Source: Bacteriovoracaceae bacterium
GTDB taxonomy: Bacteria > Bdellovibrionota > Bacteriovoracia > Bacteriovoracales > Bacteriovoracaceae
NCBI GenBank assembly: GCA_016786485.1
Contig: JAEUWD010000048.1
Location: 62,001 to 126,000 of the forward strand
Length of the DNA stretch: 64,000 nt
Direction: 5' to 3'
In this document: positions 1 to 13,435 of the stretch, piece by piece
How the letters are laid out: each line of letters begins with the position of its first letter
How positions within the stretch are numbered: position 1 is the first letter of the stretch
Program-made: the position numbers and the translations under genes
Notes under the pieces: model-generated
Seen by the model: the letters and a program-made list of their open reading frames with translations, nothing else
Databases searched by the model: none
What the model was told of the DNA's origin: nothing

Positions 1-1
1 A

Positions 2-2957
<2,956 letters not shown>

Positions 2958-2973
2958 TTATTAGGAAAAATAT

Positions 2974-5439
2974 ATGACTGATGAAACAAATGCTAACACT
3001 GCTTTAAACGTAACCCCGGTTCTCATCCAGGATGAAATGCGTGATTGCTATCTTGATTACGCCATGTCGGTTATCGTTGGCCGTGCACTTCCAGACGTTC
3101 GTGATGGGTTGAAGCCGGTTCATCGTCGGGTTCTCTATGCTATGCACATGTTAAATAACTATCACAATAAACCATTTCTAAAGTCAGCGCGTGTCGTAGG
3201 TGATGTTATCGGTAAGTATCACCCACACGGGGACTCTGCCGTTTACAGTACCATTGTCAGACTAGCGCAAGATTTTTCGATGAGATATTTGATCGTTGAT
3301 GGTCAAGGTAACTTTGGTTCAATCGACGGAGATAGCGCAGCAGCTATGCGATATACCGAAATCAGAATGAAGAAATTAGCTGAAGATATGTTGAAAGACA
3401 TCGATAAGGAAACAGTTGATTGGCAACCAAACTACGACGACTCTCTTCAAGAGCCAGTCGTATTACCGACTAAAATTCCAAACTTATTAATTAATGGTTC
3501 AACTGGTATCGCTGTTGGTATGGCGACTAATATTCCTCCACATAATATTAATGAAATTATGGATGGTTTATTGGCCCTTATTGAAAATCCCAAAATTGGC
3601 ATCGATGAATTAATGAAATTTATTCCAGGTCCGGACTTCCCGACTGCTGGTGCGATTCATGGAACTTCAGGTGTAAAATCGGCTTACCATACTGGCAAAG
3701 GGATTATTCAAATTCGTGCGAAAGCTGAAATTGAAGTGGAAGGCAAGAGCGAAAAAGAGCGAATTGTTATTACGGAATTACCGTACCAAGTAAATAAAGC
3801 CAAACTTATCGAAAAGATTGTTGAGCTAGTAAGTGAAAAAGTTATCACAGGTATTTCAGATATCAGAGATGAATCTAACCGTTTAGGAATTCGTGTTGTT
3901 ATCGATATTAAACGTAACGAGCCTGCGAGTGTCATTTTAAATAATCTATACAAGCAAACTCAGATGCAAGTTTCTTACGGGATTATTTTCCTATCGTTAT
4001 ACAACGGTCAGCCGAAGGTCATGAACCTAAAAGAACAATTAGCGTATTTCATCGAACATCGACGTGAAATTGTTATTCGAAGAACAACTTTCGAATTAAA
4101 AAAAGCGAAAGAGCGCGCACATATTTTAGAAGGTTTAAAAATTGCGGTTGAAAATATCGATCCAATTATTGAACTAATTAAAAAGTCAGAAGGTCCAAAT
4201 CAAGCTCGTGAAAAATTAATGTCTAACTACACAATGAGTGAAAAACAAGCTCAGGCTGTATTAGATATGCGCTTACAAAGATTGACAGGTCTTGAGCGTG
4301 ATAAAATTATCGCTGATTACGAAATGGTGATGAAAGAGATTGCAAAACTTGAAGGTATCTTAGCTTCTGATGAACTTATCTACGGCATTATTAAAGATGA
4401 ATTTAAAGAAGTTAAAGAAAGCTACGGTGATGAACGTCGCACACAAATTATTGCGATGGAAGATGAAATTCAAATCGAAGATCTCATTAAGAGTGAAGAA
4501 GTTATCGTAACGGTAACTCACAAGGGTTATATCAAGCGTATGGAAAGTGACACCTATCGCGCGCAAAAACGTGGTGGTAAAGGTGTAAAGGGTGCCGTGA
4601 CGGATGATGACTTCTACTCAATGATGTTTACCGCCGATACTCATGACACCATAATGTTTTTCACGGATAAAGGAACGGTCTTCTCGCTTAAAGTTTATAA
4701 TATTCCTGAAGGCTCAAGAACGACGAAAGGACGCAATATTGTTAACCTTATTCAAGTTCCTGCCGGTGAACATGTTCAACAAATTATATCACTCCCGAAA
4801 AATATGGAATCTGGCTTCTTAATTATTGCAACAGAAAGAGGTATTGTTAAGAAAACAGATTTAGCAGAATACGAAAAAATAAATCAAAATGGTAAAAAAG
4901 CTATCAAGATTACAGATGGCGATAAAGTTATCGGTGTACGTGTTTCAGACGGCAAGAAAGACGTTCTGATTTGTGCTAGCTCAGGTAAGATTATTCGTTT
5001 CTCAGAAGAAGATTGTCGACCGATGGGCCGTGTTTCACAAGGTGTTAAAGGTATTAACATTGATGAGAAAGAAAAAGTTATTGGTATGGAAATTATCGAT
5101 GACACAGTCGAAATTTTATCAATAACTGAAAATGGATACGGCAAACGAAGTATGTCTTCTGAATATCGTAAACAGTCTCGTGGTGGTAAGGGAATTATCG
5201 CGATGAAGCTGACAGAGAAAAACGGCGATATCGTACAGATTAAACCAGTAACCGATAAAGATGATTTAATGATTATCACTGATAAAGGTCAGGTTATCCG
5301 TACCAAAATTTCTGGAATTTCTTTACTAGGCAGAAACACTCAAGGAGTAAGATTAATTAATCTTAATGAGGGAGAAAAAGTTGTTGCGGTTGAAAAGATT
5401 GCTGAAACGGATGAAGGTGAAGAAGGTACTGAAGAATAA
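2974..5439 (+). CDS. gyrA: DNA gyrase subunit A
   Basis: Breakage-reunion subunit of gyrase, 821 residues. The N-terminal winged-helix/tower domain carries [18 protein letters not shown] and the catalytic tyrosine Y127 in AAMRYTEIR. The C-terminal beta-pinwheel DNA-wrapping domain has the GyrA box KRGGKGVKG near residue 533, which identifies gyrase and not ParC. The tail is acidic (DEGEEGTEE). The quinolone-determining region reads [20 protein letters not shown]: Ser88 equals E. coli Ser83, but Ser92 (codon 3247-3249) stands where E. coli has Asp87. The following lipoprotein gene starts inside the last 29 bases, so translation is probably coupled. Confidence 0.97.
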   Translation: MTDETNANTALNVTPVLIQDEMRDCYLDYAMSVIVGRALPDVRDGLKPVHRRVLYAMHMLNNYHNKPFLKSARVVGDVIGKYHPHGDSAVYSTIVRLAQDFSMRYLIVDGQGNFGSIDGDSAAAMRYTEIRMKKLAEDMLKDIDKETVDWQPNYDDSLQEPVVLPTKIPNLLINGSTGIAVGMATNIPPHNINEIMDGLLALIENPKIGIDELMKFIPGPDFPTAGAIHGTSGVKSAYHTGKGIIQIRAKAEIEVEGKSEKERIVITELPYQVNKAKLIEKIVELVSEKVITGISDIRDESNRLGIRVVIDIKRNEPASVILNNLYKQTQMQVSYGIIFLSLYNGQPKVMNLKEQLAYFIEHRREIVIRRTTFELKKAKERAHILEGLKIAVENIDPIIELIKKSEGPNQAREKLMSNYTMSEKQAQAVLDMRLQRLTGLERDKIIADYEMVMKEIAKLEGILASDELIYGIIKDEFKEVKESYGDERRTQIIAMEDEIQIEDLIKSEEVIVTVTHKGYIKRMESDTYRAQKRGGKGVKGAVTDDDFYSMMFTADTHDTIMFFTDKGTVFSLKVYNIPEGSRTTKGRNIVNLIQVPAGEHVQQIISLPKNMESGFLIIATERGIVKKTDLAEYEKINQNGKKAIKITDGDKVIGVRVSDGKKDVLICASSGKIIRFSEEDCRPMGRVSQGVKGINIDEKEKVIGMEIIDDTVEILSITENGYGKRSMSSEYRKQSRGGKGIIAMKLTEKNGDIVQIKPVTDKDDLMIITDKGQVIRTKISGISLLGRNTQGVRLINLNEGEKVVAVEKIAETDEGEEGTEE

Positions 5440-6211
5440 TATTCTTATCTTTTCGTTAGTCACACTTATATCCTGTGACTTTTCATCTGGGTTACATAAA
5501 GAAATTCTTCTGGCACAAGATTATATTCAAGAACAAGAATATAGTAAGGCGGCTGAAGTTTATGAAATTATTCTTAAAAAGAAGCTCTCGCCTAATTTAA
5601 GAATTAAAATCACTTATCAATTAGGTGAAATTTATTCTATTTACTTGAATAACTATAAGCCTGCATTGAAATATTTCAAACAAGTGGTTGAGCTATCAGA
5701 TGAACCGCTTTGGCAGGTAAAATCACTCGAGAAAATCGCAGAAATCAATTTTGAATATGTTCAGGATTATAAAGAAACAATTAATGCGTATAACGTTCTA
5801 GTCAACTTTACTCCAAGGCTTCAAGGACAGGATTTTTATAATTTTCGGATTGCCCTTAGTAATTTGAATCTAAAAAATTACACTGTTGCTATCGAACAAT
5901 TTAACGAAATGATTCAAAATCAGGGACATGAGTATCACATCAAAGCGTTCTATTACGTGGGGCTGAGCTACTTCTATATGAAGAATTGGACCAAGGCGAT
6001 TGATATTTGGTACGAATATATTAAACGCGAAAAAAATCGTGAGGATATCGTTTTAACCAAATTTTTAATCGCCAATGCTTATGAGACAAACGAAGAATTA
6101 AAACGTGCTTATGGTATCTACTATTCCATTTTGAACGAATACCCCAATCCGGAAGTGGTCAAAAGCCGTCTTGAATCGCTCTATGCCCGTCGAGTTTCTC
6201 GAAAAAGATAA
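5411..6211 (+). CDS. TPR-repeat outer-membrane lipoprotein (hypothetical)
   Basis: 266 residues from the ATG at 5411, inside the end of gyrA. The start was chosen because it gives a short basic N-terminus, a hydrophobic stretch and a lipobox (LISC) at about residue 22, a classic lipoprotein signal. An upstream in-frame ATG at 5366 would bury this signal. The rest is helical with TPR-like repeats, for example [20 protein letters not shown] and [20 protein letters not shown]. The layout resembles BamD/YbgF-type lipoproteins that scaffold envelope complexes, but I see no specific marker for either. It sits between gyrA and the atp genes and its role is unknown. Confidence 0.75.
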   Translation: MKVKKVLKNNILIFSLVTLISCDFSSGLHKEILLAQDYIQEQEYSKAAEVYEIILKKKLSPNLRIKITYQLGEIYSIYLNNYKPALKYFKQVVELSDEPLWQVKSLEKIAEINFEYVQDYKETINAYNVLVNFTPRLQGQDFYNFRIALSNLNLKNYTVAIEQFNEMIQNQGHEYHIKAFYYVGLSYFYMKNWTKAIDIWYEYIKREKNREDIVLTKFLIANAYETNEELKRAYGIYYSILNEYPNPEVVKSRLESLYARRVSRKR

Positions 6212-6216
6212 ATCCT

Positions 6217-6408
6217 ATGAAAAAAAATCTGGTTATCCTAGCACTGGCGCTCGGACTTCCGTCGACGATTCTGGGAGTTTTTATTTTGATTTATCAATTA
6301 GTTCAGAACCATGTTATAAACTGGACTGTCGGACTTATTATTTTACTAGCGGTTATCGGTAATACACTCTTCTTGATGATTAAATATGTTATTAAAAGAA
6401 AAAATTAA
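6217..6408 (+). CDS. AtpZ-like two-helix membrane protein
   Basis: 63 residues with two transmembrane helices (about residues 5-28 and 34-56) and basic ends (KKN, KRKN). Size, topology and position two genes upstream of atpB fit the small AtpZ/AtpI-type assembly factors that accompany F1Fo ATP synthase, which have been linked to c-ring assembly and Mg or Ca handling. There is no strong sequence motif, so the call rests on context. It starts 5 bases after the lipoprotein stop and its end overlaps the next gene by 23 bases. Confidence 0.55.
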   Translation: MKKNLVILALALGLPSTILGVFILIYQLVQNHVINWTVGLIILLAVIGNTLFLMIKYVIKRKN

Positions 6409-6757
6409 TCTTAAATACTATCTTGGTTTAACCATTATTAATTTTTTTCTCTTTATTCCTCAATGGCATAATGATGCTAATCATTTTTATATTTACTTGG
6501 CCATCTTGGCTTCAACCATCATCAACCACTACTTTCTATTCGCTGGGCTAAGGCTGCTGCTTCAGGAAAGTATTGAGGTTTCCTATAAAAAAATCAAAAT
6601 TTTCATCTTTTTCGTAGGAAAAACCGCCTTTTTGGTCACTTCCTTTTATGTCGCGTCAAGGTTGCTTCCAAAAGACGTGATTTATGCGGTTCTTTTATAT
6701 ATTTTTCAATTGATAATCCTCGTCATAAGTATTAAAAAAAGTGTTATACAAAAATAA
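6386..6757 (+). CDS. AtpI-like ATP synthase accessory membrane protein
   Basis: 123 residues with four predicted transmembrane helices separated by short basic loops, the topology of the ATP synthase subunit I (AtpI) family, which helps assemble the c-ring. It lies directly before atpB, the usual place of atpI. The start is the ATG at 6386 inside the preceding small gene (23-base overlap); the next part of the frame has no better start. Family assignment rests on topology and context rather than clear identity. Confidence 0.55.
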   Translation: MLLKEKINLKYYLGLTIINFFLFIPQWHNDANHFYIYLAILASTIINHYFLFAGLRLLLQESIEVSYKKIKIFIFFVGKTAFLVTSFYVASRLLPKDVIYAVLLYIFQLIILVISIKKSVIQK

Positions 6758-6771
6758 CGTTAGGAATTGAT

Positions 6772-7548
6772 ATGAAAATGCTCTTAGGTCTATTGTCGCT
6801 AGTGTTTTTGCTTCCAAGTAATGCATCAGCTTCAGGCTATACTTTCCTTTCTCACGTAGCACATGACTTACATGTTCCTGAGCATGTTATCACTTTTGGA
6901 GTTCTTGCGGTTCTAATCACCATTTTTGGATTTATTTATCGTTTAAAAGTAACGAACTTCGATAAATCACTAGTACCAGATAAGGGAATTACTTTTAGAA
7001 ACATCGTTGAAGCTTTCGGTGAGTTTATGTTTAATCTTGCGAAATCAACGATGGGTGAAAAAGAAGCTCATAAATATTTTCCAGTGCTTGCGATGATTTT
7101 TTTATTCATCTTTTTAAGTAACCTTACTGGTTTAGTTCCGGGCTTTTTGCCTCCAACAGATAACATTAATACAACACTAGCTTTAGGTATTTTTGTTTTC
7201 ATTTACTATAACTATCAAGGGATTCGTGAGATGGGCATCATTGGCCATCTCAAGCACTTTGCTGGTCCAGTTTGGTACTTGGCCCCATTAGTTTTTGTTA
7301 TCGAAATTATTTCGCATGCGGTTCGCCCAGTTTCACTTGCGCTAAGATTGCGCGGAAATATGTTTGGTGACCACTTAGTTCTATCAATCTTTTCAAACCT
7401 TTTACCGTACATCGTTCCAATCGTGTTCATGGTTTTAGGTTTGTTCGTCTGTTTTATTCAGGCGTTCGTATTCACTCTATTAACAATGGTTTATATAAGC
7501 TTAGCAACAGCACATCACGATCATGATGAGGCTGGGGCTCACCATTAA
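6772..7548 (+). CDS. atpB: F1Fo ATP synthase subunit a
   Basis: Membrane stator subunit that forms the two ion half-channels against the c-ring. 258 residues. The essential arginine is R192 in SLALRLRGNMFGDHL (E. coli R210 in LRLFGNM). The usual Phe two places later is Arg here (R194). The N-terminus looks like a cleavable signal peptide (MKMLLGLLSLVFLLPSNASA), which E. coli subunit a lacks. The C-terminus is histidine/acid rich (AHHDHDEAGAHH). Followed by atpE with 16 bases between. The b, delta, alpha, gamma, beta and epsilon subunits are not here, so the atp genes are split over at least two loci. Confidence 0.95.
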   Translation: MKMLLGLLSLVFLLPSNASASGYTFLSHVAHDLHVPEHVITFGVLAVLITIFGFIYRLKVTNFDKSLVPDKGITFRNIVEAFGEFMFNLAKSTMGEKEAHKYFPVLAMIFLFIFLSNLTGLVPGFLPPTDNINTTLALGIFVFIYYNYQGIREMGIIGHLKHFAGPVWYLAPLVFVIEIISHAVRPVSLALRLRGNMFGDHLVLSIFSNLLPYIVPIVFMVLGLFVCFIQAFVFTLLTMVYISLATAHHDHDEAGAHH

Positions 7549-7564
7549 AACTACGGAGATAAAC

Positions 7565-7855
7565 ATGAGAAACTTTTTCATTATCGTTGCTACTTTAATC
7601 CCTTCACTTGCTTTCGCTGACACAACTGATGCAAGCGTATTTGCATGGTCATCAGCTGCTGCTATCGCTATTGCTGCTGCTTGTGGTGCTTTTGCACAAA
7701 GTAAGGCCGCTGCCGTTGCTCTAGATGGTATCGCAAGAAACCCGGCTGCTGCTGATAAACTATTTACTCCAATGATTATTGCTCTAGCTCTAATCGAGTC
7801 ACTAGTTATCTACGCTTTCGTTATTGCGTTCTTAATTAAGCCAGTTGTTTCATAA
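7565..7855 (+). CDS. atpE: F1Fo ATP synthase subunit c
   Basis: Ring-forming proteolipid. 96 residues from the ATG at 7565, preceded by CGGAGA; the frame extends upstream into atpB but that start has no support. It opens with a signal-like helix (MRNFFIIVATLIPSLAFAD), then the two-helix hairpin with the polar loop GIARNPAA and the ion-binding carboxylate E78 in LIESLVIYAF. Gln45, Glu78, Ser79 and Tyr83 line up, with the same spacing, with the sodium ligands Q32, E65, S66 and Y70 of Ilyobacter c. The residue after Ser is Leu, not Thr, so sodium coupling is possible but not shown. Last gene before a terminator. Confidence 0.93.
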   Translation: MRNFFIIVATLIPSLAFADTTDASVFAWSSAAAIAIAAACGAFAQSKAAAVALDGIARNPAAADKLFTPMIIALALIESLVIYAFVIAFLIKPVVS

Positions 7856-7889
7856 TTTTTTTGTTATAAAACTTGTTCAAAGTTAATAA

Positions 7890-7920
7890 GACCCTCCCTC
7901 GCGGAGGGTCTTTATTTTTT
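7890..7920 (+). terminator. Rho-independent terminator after atpE
   Basis: Perfect 8-bp stem GACCCTCC / GGAGGGTC (7890-7897 and 7903-7910), loop CTCGC, followed on the + strand by TTTATTTTTT. It ends the recF-to-atpE transcript. The uvrA stop codon on the - strand lies in the T-tract (7912-7914), so the hairpin may also serve the convergent operon, although the - strand T-run is weaker. Confidence 0.9.
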
Positions 7921-10713
7921 CTTGAGGATAGTTTTGAGATATTGACCAGTATATGAGCCATCAACTTTAGCTACTTCTTCCGGTGTACCAACGGCCAATA
8001 AATTTCCACCGAATTTACCACCTTCAGGTCCTAAATCAACCACATAATCAGCGGTCTTGATAACATCTAGATTGTGTTCGATAACCAATGCGCTATGGCC
8101 ATTTTCGATTAATTTTTGAATGGCGATTAACAGAACTTTGATATCTTGGAAATGTAAGCCAGTCGTTGGCTCATCCAGAACATAAAAACAATGCCCTTTC
8201 GGACGACGTGATAATTCTTTGGCAAGCTTGAGTCGTTGCGCTTCTCCACCTGAAAGCGTGGTTGCCGGTTGGCCCAATTTCATATAGCCCAATCCGACTT
8301 GGTTGAGTGTATCTAGTTTTCTAAAAATTTTTGGATGATTGACAAAAAACTCACAACCCTCTTCGATCGACATTTCTAAGACTTCAGAAATATTTTTTCC
8401 GCGATAAAGTACGCTGAGGGTTTCGCGATTATATCTTTTGCCGCCGCATTCATTACAGGTGATATAAACGTCAGGCAGAAAGTGCATTTCAATTTTTAAA
8501 ACACCATTACCTTCGCAAGTCTCACAACGACCACCTTTCACGTTGAAACTAAATCGACCGGCCTTATAGCCGCGAATTTTAGCTTCATTTGTTTGAGTAA
8601 AAATATTTCGGATATCATCGAAAAGCCCAGTATAGGTCGCGGGGTTTGAGTGCGGAGTGCGGCCAATGGGTGATTGGTCCAGTTCAATAATTGATTCGAT
8701 TTTTTCCGTGCCAGTCAGACTTTGGTAATTAGTATTAGTTGATGAATTATTATTTAAAATATTTCGAATAGCAGGAACTAAAACTTTATGGACTAGAGTC
8801 GATTTTCCAGAACCGCTCACCCCTGTTACACAAACCAGAGAAGAAAGTGGAATTTTAAGATTCAGATTTTTTAAATTATGTTCACGAGCACCTTTAAGCT
8901 GTAACCACTCTTTGGGTTCACGACGTTTTGGGATCTCGATACTTTTTGAGCCGTTTAGAAATTCCGTGGTTAACGTTTTATTGTTTTTAAGAACTTCTTT
9001 AAAAGTACCTGAATCCACAATGTTTCCACCGTGTAAACCAGCTGCAGGTCCCATGTCGATGAGGTAATCAGCGGCACGAATCGTTTCTTCGTCATGTTCG
9101 ACCACAATAACGGTATTGCCAATGTCCTTAAGTGAACGCAGAGTTTTAATCAGCTTGGTATTGTCGCGTTGATGCAAGCCGATACTTGGCTCATCCAAAA
9201 CATAGATAACGCCTGAGAGTGCAGAACCTATTTGTGTGGCAAGACGAATACGCTGACTTTCACCGCCTGAAAGAGTTTTTGCACTTCGATTAAGTGTTAA
9301 ATAATTTAAACCAACATTTAGTAAAAAGTGTAAACGGTCTTTGATTTCTTTTAAAAGTTTTTCAGCAATAAGAAGCTTGTGTCCAGTTAATTTGAGACCA
9401 TTAAAAAAATCTAAACTTTCATCAATTGAAAGATTACAAATATCCATGATGCCATAGTCTTGAATTTTTGCGGCCAACGCATAAGGATTAAGTTTTTTAC
9501 CCTGACATGATGGGCATAATTCAATACGCATATAATTTTCTAGTTCAGCTTTAATTTTGTCAGAAGCACTTTCCATATATTTTTTGTTAAGCCACTCGAC
9601 GATACCCGCAAAGTTTTTCTTAAATTTATAACTCGAGTTTTCCGACTCAAAATTATAGGTATAAACTTTATCAGTTCCATCAAAGAGAATATTAAGAAAA
9701 GTTTTAGGAAGTTTATTTAGTGGTGTATCTAAGTTTACACTTTCAGCTTTAGCGATGCTTTTAATCATCTGGACTAGAAAATGTCCTTTGGCCAAAGCGG
9801 GAATAGCGCCGTCATTAATACTTAAACTCGCATCGAAGACGAGAGAGCTACGATCAAAAACCTTAGATTCCCCTAATCCATTACAAGTTTCGCAGGCACC
9901 AAGTGGGGAGTTGAAAGAAAATAAACGTGGCTCCAGTTCAGGATAACTTTTTTGACTATCATGACAGAAATTAATTTCAGACAGGAAGAGATCTTCTTTT
10001 TCATTAATGTTAACAATAATACTTCCATGAGCGAAGCGCAGCGCCTGTTCCACTGAATCAGTGAGTCGTTTAGTTATATCATCCTTAATAATAATACGGT
10101 CTATAACCAAATCGATATTATTGTGTTTCGTTTTACTAATAGAAATATTCTCATCTAATGTGGTGAACTGATCATTAATGCGAACTTTGCTGTAACCGAG
10201 GCTTTGATACTTAGCCAGTTCCTCTTTATGCTCACCTTTTTTATTTTTTACAATAGGTGCGAGAATTTGAATTTTACTACCTTTAGGAAGTGCAGAAATT
10301 GTTTCCACCATTTGTTGAGCTGATTGGGCATTTAAAGGTTTGCCTGTGGCCGGTGAATGGGCGGTAGCAATTTTAGCATAGAGAACGCGCAGATAATCGT
10401 AAATTTCCGTTACCGTTCCTACCGTAGAGCGAGGATTGCGTGTGGTTGATTTTTGATCAATAGCGATAGCAGGAGAAAGCCCGGTAATACTATCGACATC
10501 GGGTGGTTGAATCTGACCCAGAAATTGCCTTGCGTATGATGATAATGATTCAATATAGCGTCGCTGTCCTTCAGCATAGATAGTATCGAAGGCCAGTGAT
10601 GATTTTCCTGAGCCCGAAGGACCAGTAATAACTGTCAGTGAATTTCGAGGAATCGAAAGACTGATATTTTTTAAATTATGAACTCTAGCATTTACAATAT
10701 CGATGGTTTTCAT
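7912..10713 (-). CDS. uvrA: UvrABC excinuclease subunit A
   Basis: Damage-recognition ATPase of nucleotide excision repair, 933 residues (E. coli 940). Two ABC ATPase halves: Walker [13 protein letters not shown], signature [12 protein letters not shown] and Walker [12 protein letters not shown] in the first; Walker [14 protein letters not shown], signature [12 protein letters not shown] and Walker [12 protein letters not shown] in the second. Zinc motifs [16 protein letters not shown] and CETCEGNG...CNECGGKRY are present. The ATG overlaps the pdxA stop by 4 bases. It is the last gene of an operon headed by mfd, so the two proteins of transcription-coupled repair are encoded together. Confidence 0.97.
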   Translation of the reverse strand: MKTIDIVNARVHNLKNISLSIPRNSLTVITGPSGSGKSSLAFDTIYAEGQRRYIESLSSYARQFLGQIQPPDVDSITGLSPAIAIDQKSTTRNPRSTVGTVTEIYDYLRVLYAKIATAHSPATGKPLNAQSAQQMVETISALPKGSKIQILAPIVKNKKGEHKEELAKYQSLGYSKVRINDQFTTLDENISISKTKHNNIDLVIDRIIIKDDITKRLTDSVEQALRFAHGSIIVNINEKEDLFLSEINFCHDSQKSYPELEPRLFSFNSPLGACETCNGLGESKVFDRSSLVFDASLSINDGAIPALAKGHFLVQMIKSIAKAESVNLDTPLNKLPKTFLNILFDGTDKVYTYNFESENSSYKFKKNFAGIVEWLNKKYMESASDKIKAELENYMRIELCPSCQGKKLNPYALAAKIQDYGIMDICNLSIDESLDFFNGLKLTGHKLLIAEKLLKEIKDRLHFLLNVGLNYLTLNRSAKTLSGGESQRIRLATQIGSALSGVIYVLDEPSIGLHQRDNTKLIKTLRSLKDIGNTVIVVEHDEETIRAADYLIDMGPAAGLHGGNIVDSGTFKEVLKNNKTLTTEFLNGSKSIEIPKRREPKEWLQLKGAREHNLKNLNLKIPLSSLVCVTGVSGSGKSTLVHKVLVPAIRNILNNNSSTNTNYQSLTGTEKIESIIELDQSPIGRTPHSNPATYTGLFDDIRNIFTQTNEAKIRGYKAGRFSFNVKGGRCETCEGNGVLKIEMHFLPDVYITCNECGGKRYNRETLSVLYRGKNISEVLEMSIEEGCEFFVNHPKIFRKLDTLNQVGLGYMKLGQPATTLSGGEAQRLKLAKELSRRPKGHCFYVLDEPTTGLHFQDIKVLLIAIQKLIENGHSALVIEHNLDVIKTADYVVDLGPEGGKFGGNLLAVGTPEEVAKVDGSYTGQYLKTILKKK

Positions 10714-11633
10714 TTTTTCCTACTTAATGTTAACGCAGCTTTTAATTGGTACAGACAACCCTGGTAGTTAGCTAGGTTTTTGCCGAAAAGTTCAAAGGCA
10801 GTGCCGTGATCAACACTAAGTCGGACAAATGGTAAACCAACAGTAGCATTGATTCCCAATAAACCGTTTTGTGATTTAAAAACACCTAAACCTTGATCAT
10901 GAAAAGTATAAACTAAAAGGGCATCAGGATTATTTTTAAAAAATAAGGTATCACCAGAAAGGGGGCCGATGAACTCTACGTCTTTAAATTCGAGCTTCAA
11001 TTGTTCAATAGCACCGGTAATTGTCGTGTCCTCGCTACCAATCAAACCAGCTTCACCAGCATGGGGATTAATTCCCGCGAAAATATATTGTTTAGCATTG
11101 GTTAACATTGGGTGCTTGGTCTTAAGACAAAGTTTAATTTTCTTATAAACAAAATCTTGGCTTAATTTACCAGCAACTTTTGTTAAAGGGTCATGATCCG
11201 AAAGAACAATACACTTAAACTTTTCGGTATAAAACAACATCGCTAATTCAGACTTTTTATAAAACTTTCTAAAAAATTCTGTGTGTCCACCATAACGAGT
11301 GGAATGATAAACAAAAGCATCCTTAGAAGAAGGCAAAGTAATCAGAATATCTTGTTTTTTAATTATCTTAAGCGCATGTAACATCGAACTCATGGTTTCA
11401 GAGCTATTATCTTCAGCAGTTAAGAATTGGCAGGCAATACTGGCTGGACCTACTTCAATTTCTTTGGTGTGAACTTTATAGGAAATTTTTAAGCTCTCTA
11501 AAGTTTTTATGGCAGAAGTTTTAAAACAAAAAAGTTTGAATTTCTTTTGTTCATTAGCAGATAGACACAATAGAGATTTAAATAAAACCTCGAGTCCAAT
11601 TCCTCGCTCGTGTCCTTGTGTAATATAGATCAT
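10710..11633 (-). CDS. pdxA: 4-hydroxythreonine-4-phosphate dehydrogenase (PdxA family)
   Basis: Family of NAD-dependent metal-dependent dehydrogenases of pyridoxal phosphate synthesis. 307 residues, a little shorter than E. coli PdxA. The three metal-binding histidines are recognisable in GGHTEFF, INPHAGEAG and TFHDQGLG, and the C-terminal block GLPFVRLSVDHGTAFEL is typical. The N-terminal GDPaGIGPE motif is altered to GHERGIGLE, and the usual TaPinK segment reads TLPSSKD, so the protein is divergent and substrate preference is less certain. It lies 6 bases after a SurA-like gene; surA-pdxA linkage is also known from enterobacteria. Confidence 0.8.
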   Translation of the reverse strand: MIYITQGHERGIGLEVLFKSLLCLSANEQKKFKLFCFKTSAIKTLESLKISYKVHTKEIEVGPASIACQFLTAEDNSSETMSSMLHALKIIKKQDILITLPSSKDAFVYHSTRYGGHTEFFRKFYKKSELAMLFYTEKFKCIVLSDHDPLTKVAGKLSQDFVYKKIKLCLKTKHPMLTNAKQYIFAGINPHAGEAGLIGSEDTTITGAIEQLKLEFKDVEFIGPLSGDTLFFKNNPDALLVYTFHDQGLGVFKSQNGLLGINATVGLPFVRLSVDHGTAFELFGKNLANYQGCLYQLKAALTLSRKK

Positions 11634-11639
11634 AATTTA

Positions 11640-12548
11640 CTATTTTAAGATTTGAATGAAATAATCGCTTTTTTCTTTTTCAAACCAGGTTTGTGTCACT
11701 TGTTTCGAATACTTCAAAAAAATATCGTTCTGAATTCGGTCTCTTTCTCTTAAGAATTTTTCAGATTCTTTGAGGTCTTTCTTTTTAACAAAGAAAACGT
11801 GATATCGACCGTCTTTTTCTATCGGTTTAGAAAAATCGCCTTCATCAGTCTGTTTTAAAATAGCAGCTAAGCCTTTATCCAAACTATCGTTTGAGATATC
11901 TTCTAAAATTGCTGTCTCTACACTTGCGTATAATTCAGGAATATTTCCTGTCAGTTGGTAATCCTTAAAAACAGTTTGTAAATCACCTACAGCATGAGGT
12001 GAAACCAATTCTTTTTTTAACATGAAATCAATCAGTGAGTAGTTAAAGGTTAATGCCATGTTTTTACTATTCTCGCGGTAAAAGGCATTTTTAATTTCTT
12101 GTTCAGTAATTGATACGAGCGGAGCAATGATACGACCGTTAAAAATATTAAGCTCAGTTGATTCGCGAATAATTTCAAAATACTCGTCAAAGCTTAAGCC
12201 TTGGCCTTTAAGATATTTTATCAGTTCATCGCGTTTTAAACCAAGTCTTGATTCAGTGGTTTGAATTCGGCCTTCGACCGCATCATCTGTTACCACATAG
12301 CCAAGTTTTGAAAGTTTATCGCGTATAATATAAGCACGGATAAGTTTATCGATTGCTTGTTCGTGTGTGAGTTTTGATTCTTCATAAATAAAAGGAGAAA
12401 TTTCGCGTCTTGCGCTTAAGGTATTCATGATTTGCTGAATTTCTGATTCCACTACGATTTTTTCGTTAATAACAAAAATAATCTTATCCAACAGTTTGGC
12501 ATAGGAATTTAATGAGAAAAATAAGCTTATGAGAATAACAAATTTCAT
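11640..12548 (-). CDS. SurA-like periplasmic chaperone
   Basis: 302 residues with a signal peptide (MKFVILISLFFSLNSYA) and the SurA N-terminal chaperone-type segment: IIFVINEKIVVESEIQQ, then a helical region containing AIDKLIRAYIIRDKLSKLGY and an RLGLKRDELIKYLKGQGLSFDEY block. The later part is a degenerate parvulin-like domain lacking most isomerase signature residues. It likely acts in outer-membrane protein folding. It follows a true parvulin gene by 19 bases and precedes pdxA, as surA does in E. coli. The symbol is withheld because the isomerase part is weak. Confidence 0.7.
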   Translation of the reverse strand: MKFVILISLFFSLNSYAKLLDKIIFVINEKIVVESEIQQIMNTLSARREISPFIYEESKLTHEQAIDKLIRAYIIRDKLSKLGYVVTDDAVEGRIQTTESRLGLKRDELIKYLKGQGLSFDEYFEIIRESTELNIFNGRIIAPLVSITEQEIKNAFYRENSKNMALTFNYSLIDFMLKKELVSPHAVGDLQTVFKDYQLTGNIPELYASVETAILEDISNDSLDKGLAAILKQTDEGDFSKPIEKDGRYHVFFVKKKDLKESEKFLRERDRIQNDIFLKYSKQVTQTWFEKEKSDYFIQILK

Positions 12549-12567
12549 AAGCTTTATTTATACAGAA

Positions 12568-13395
12568 TTATTTTAAAAATTGCTTGTTAATTGTGACTTT
12601 CGCATCGGCGCGTAGTTTCTTAAAGTAATCAGCAATTACTTTATCGCGCTTTTGGTCATAAAGAATTTTCTTATACACGTCTTTGTTGATTTCAGAATAC
12701 TCTTTAACACCTGTAATTTTAATTACATGCACACCAAATTGGGTACGAACTGGACCCACTACTTGGCCAACGCTACGACCTTTAATGGCCTCGAAGTATT
12801 GTGGAGATAAACCTGTTGGAGGTAAGTAACCAAGGTCACCGCCAGTTTGCGCAACTGTTGATTGTGAATATTTCTTAGCAACTTCTTCAAACTTCTGTGG
12901 AGCATCTTTTAGTTCCGTATATATACGAATTGATTGGTCATATGCAGTTTTAACTTCTTCTGGAGAAGGAAGGGCACGAACACGGAAAAGAATATGACTA
13001 GTACGATATTCTTTGTTTTCATCATAATACTTTTTTACATCGCTATCACTAATTGTCGGAGCAATCTTTTTTAATTCATTTTCAAGATCTTTTGAGATTT
13101 GAGCGTGGAAAAGCACATCTTCCATTTTCTTTTTTACCACAGGATCATTTTGCAGATCAGTTTTTTTAGCTTTTTCAATCCCCAGCTGACGATTGATAAG
13201 TTCATCAAGTGAAGTCTCAAGCGTTACAATACGGTTGCTGGCAGTAAAGAGATTTTCTTTGTAGTACGCGTCTAACTCATCCACATGAATATTGATGCCG
13301 TTAACAGTGGCGGCAATTTCATTAGTTTTGTTTTGTGCAATCGCAAAGAGTGATACTGCTGATACGGAAAGAAAAATTAACAAAAGTTTTTTCAT
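12568..13395 (-). CDS. Parvulin-type peptidyl-prolyl isomerase (PpiC/PrsA-like)
   Basis: Periplasmic foldase of 275 residues. Signal peptide MKKLLLIFLSVSAVSLFAIAQ, helical N-terminal lobe (INIHVDELDAYY onward), then a parvulin core with YRTSHILFRVR, GGDLGYLPPTGLSPQYFEAI and GPVRTQFGVHVIKI. Three ATGs are possible (13404, 13401, 13395). I chose 13395 because the AGG lies 9 bases before it, whereas it would abut the first ATG. Second gene of the mfd operon. Confidence 0.85.
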   Translation of the reverse strand: MKKLLLIFLSVSAVSLFAIAQNKTNEIAATVNGINIHVDELDAYYKENLFTASNRIVTLETSLDELINRQLGIEKAKKTDLQNDPVVKKKMEDVLFHAQISKDLENELKKIAPTISDSDVKKYYDENKEYRTSHILFRVRALPSPEEVKTAYDQSIRIYTELKDAPQKFEEVAKKYSQSTVAQTGGDLGYLPPTGLSPQYFEAIKGRSVGQVVGPVRTQFGVHVIKITGVKEYSEINKDVYKKILYDQKRDKVIADYFKKLRADAKVTINKQFLK

Positions 13396-13435
13396 GTTCA
13401 TCATCCTGATTTTTTTTATTCCTAATTAAAAATTA

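Noticed and set aside
3708-5279. Several antisense frames inside gyrA (and likewise in mfd, nuoM, murE, murF)
   Set aside because: They are shadows of highly conserved genes, with no ribosome sites and no protein-like features.
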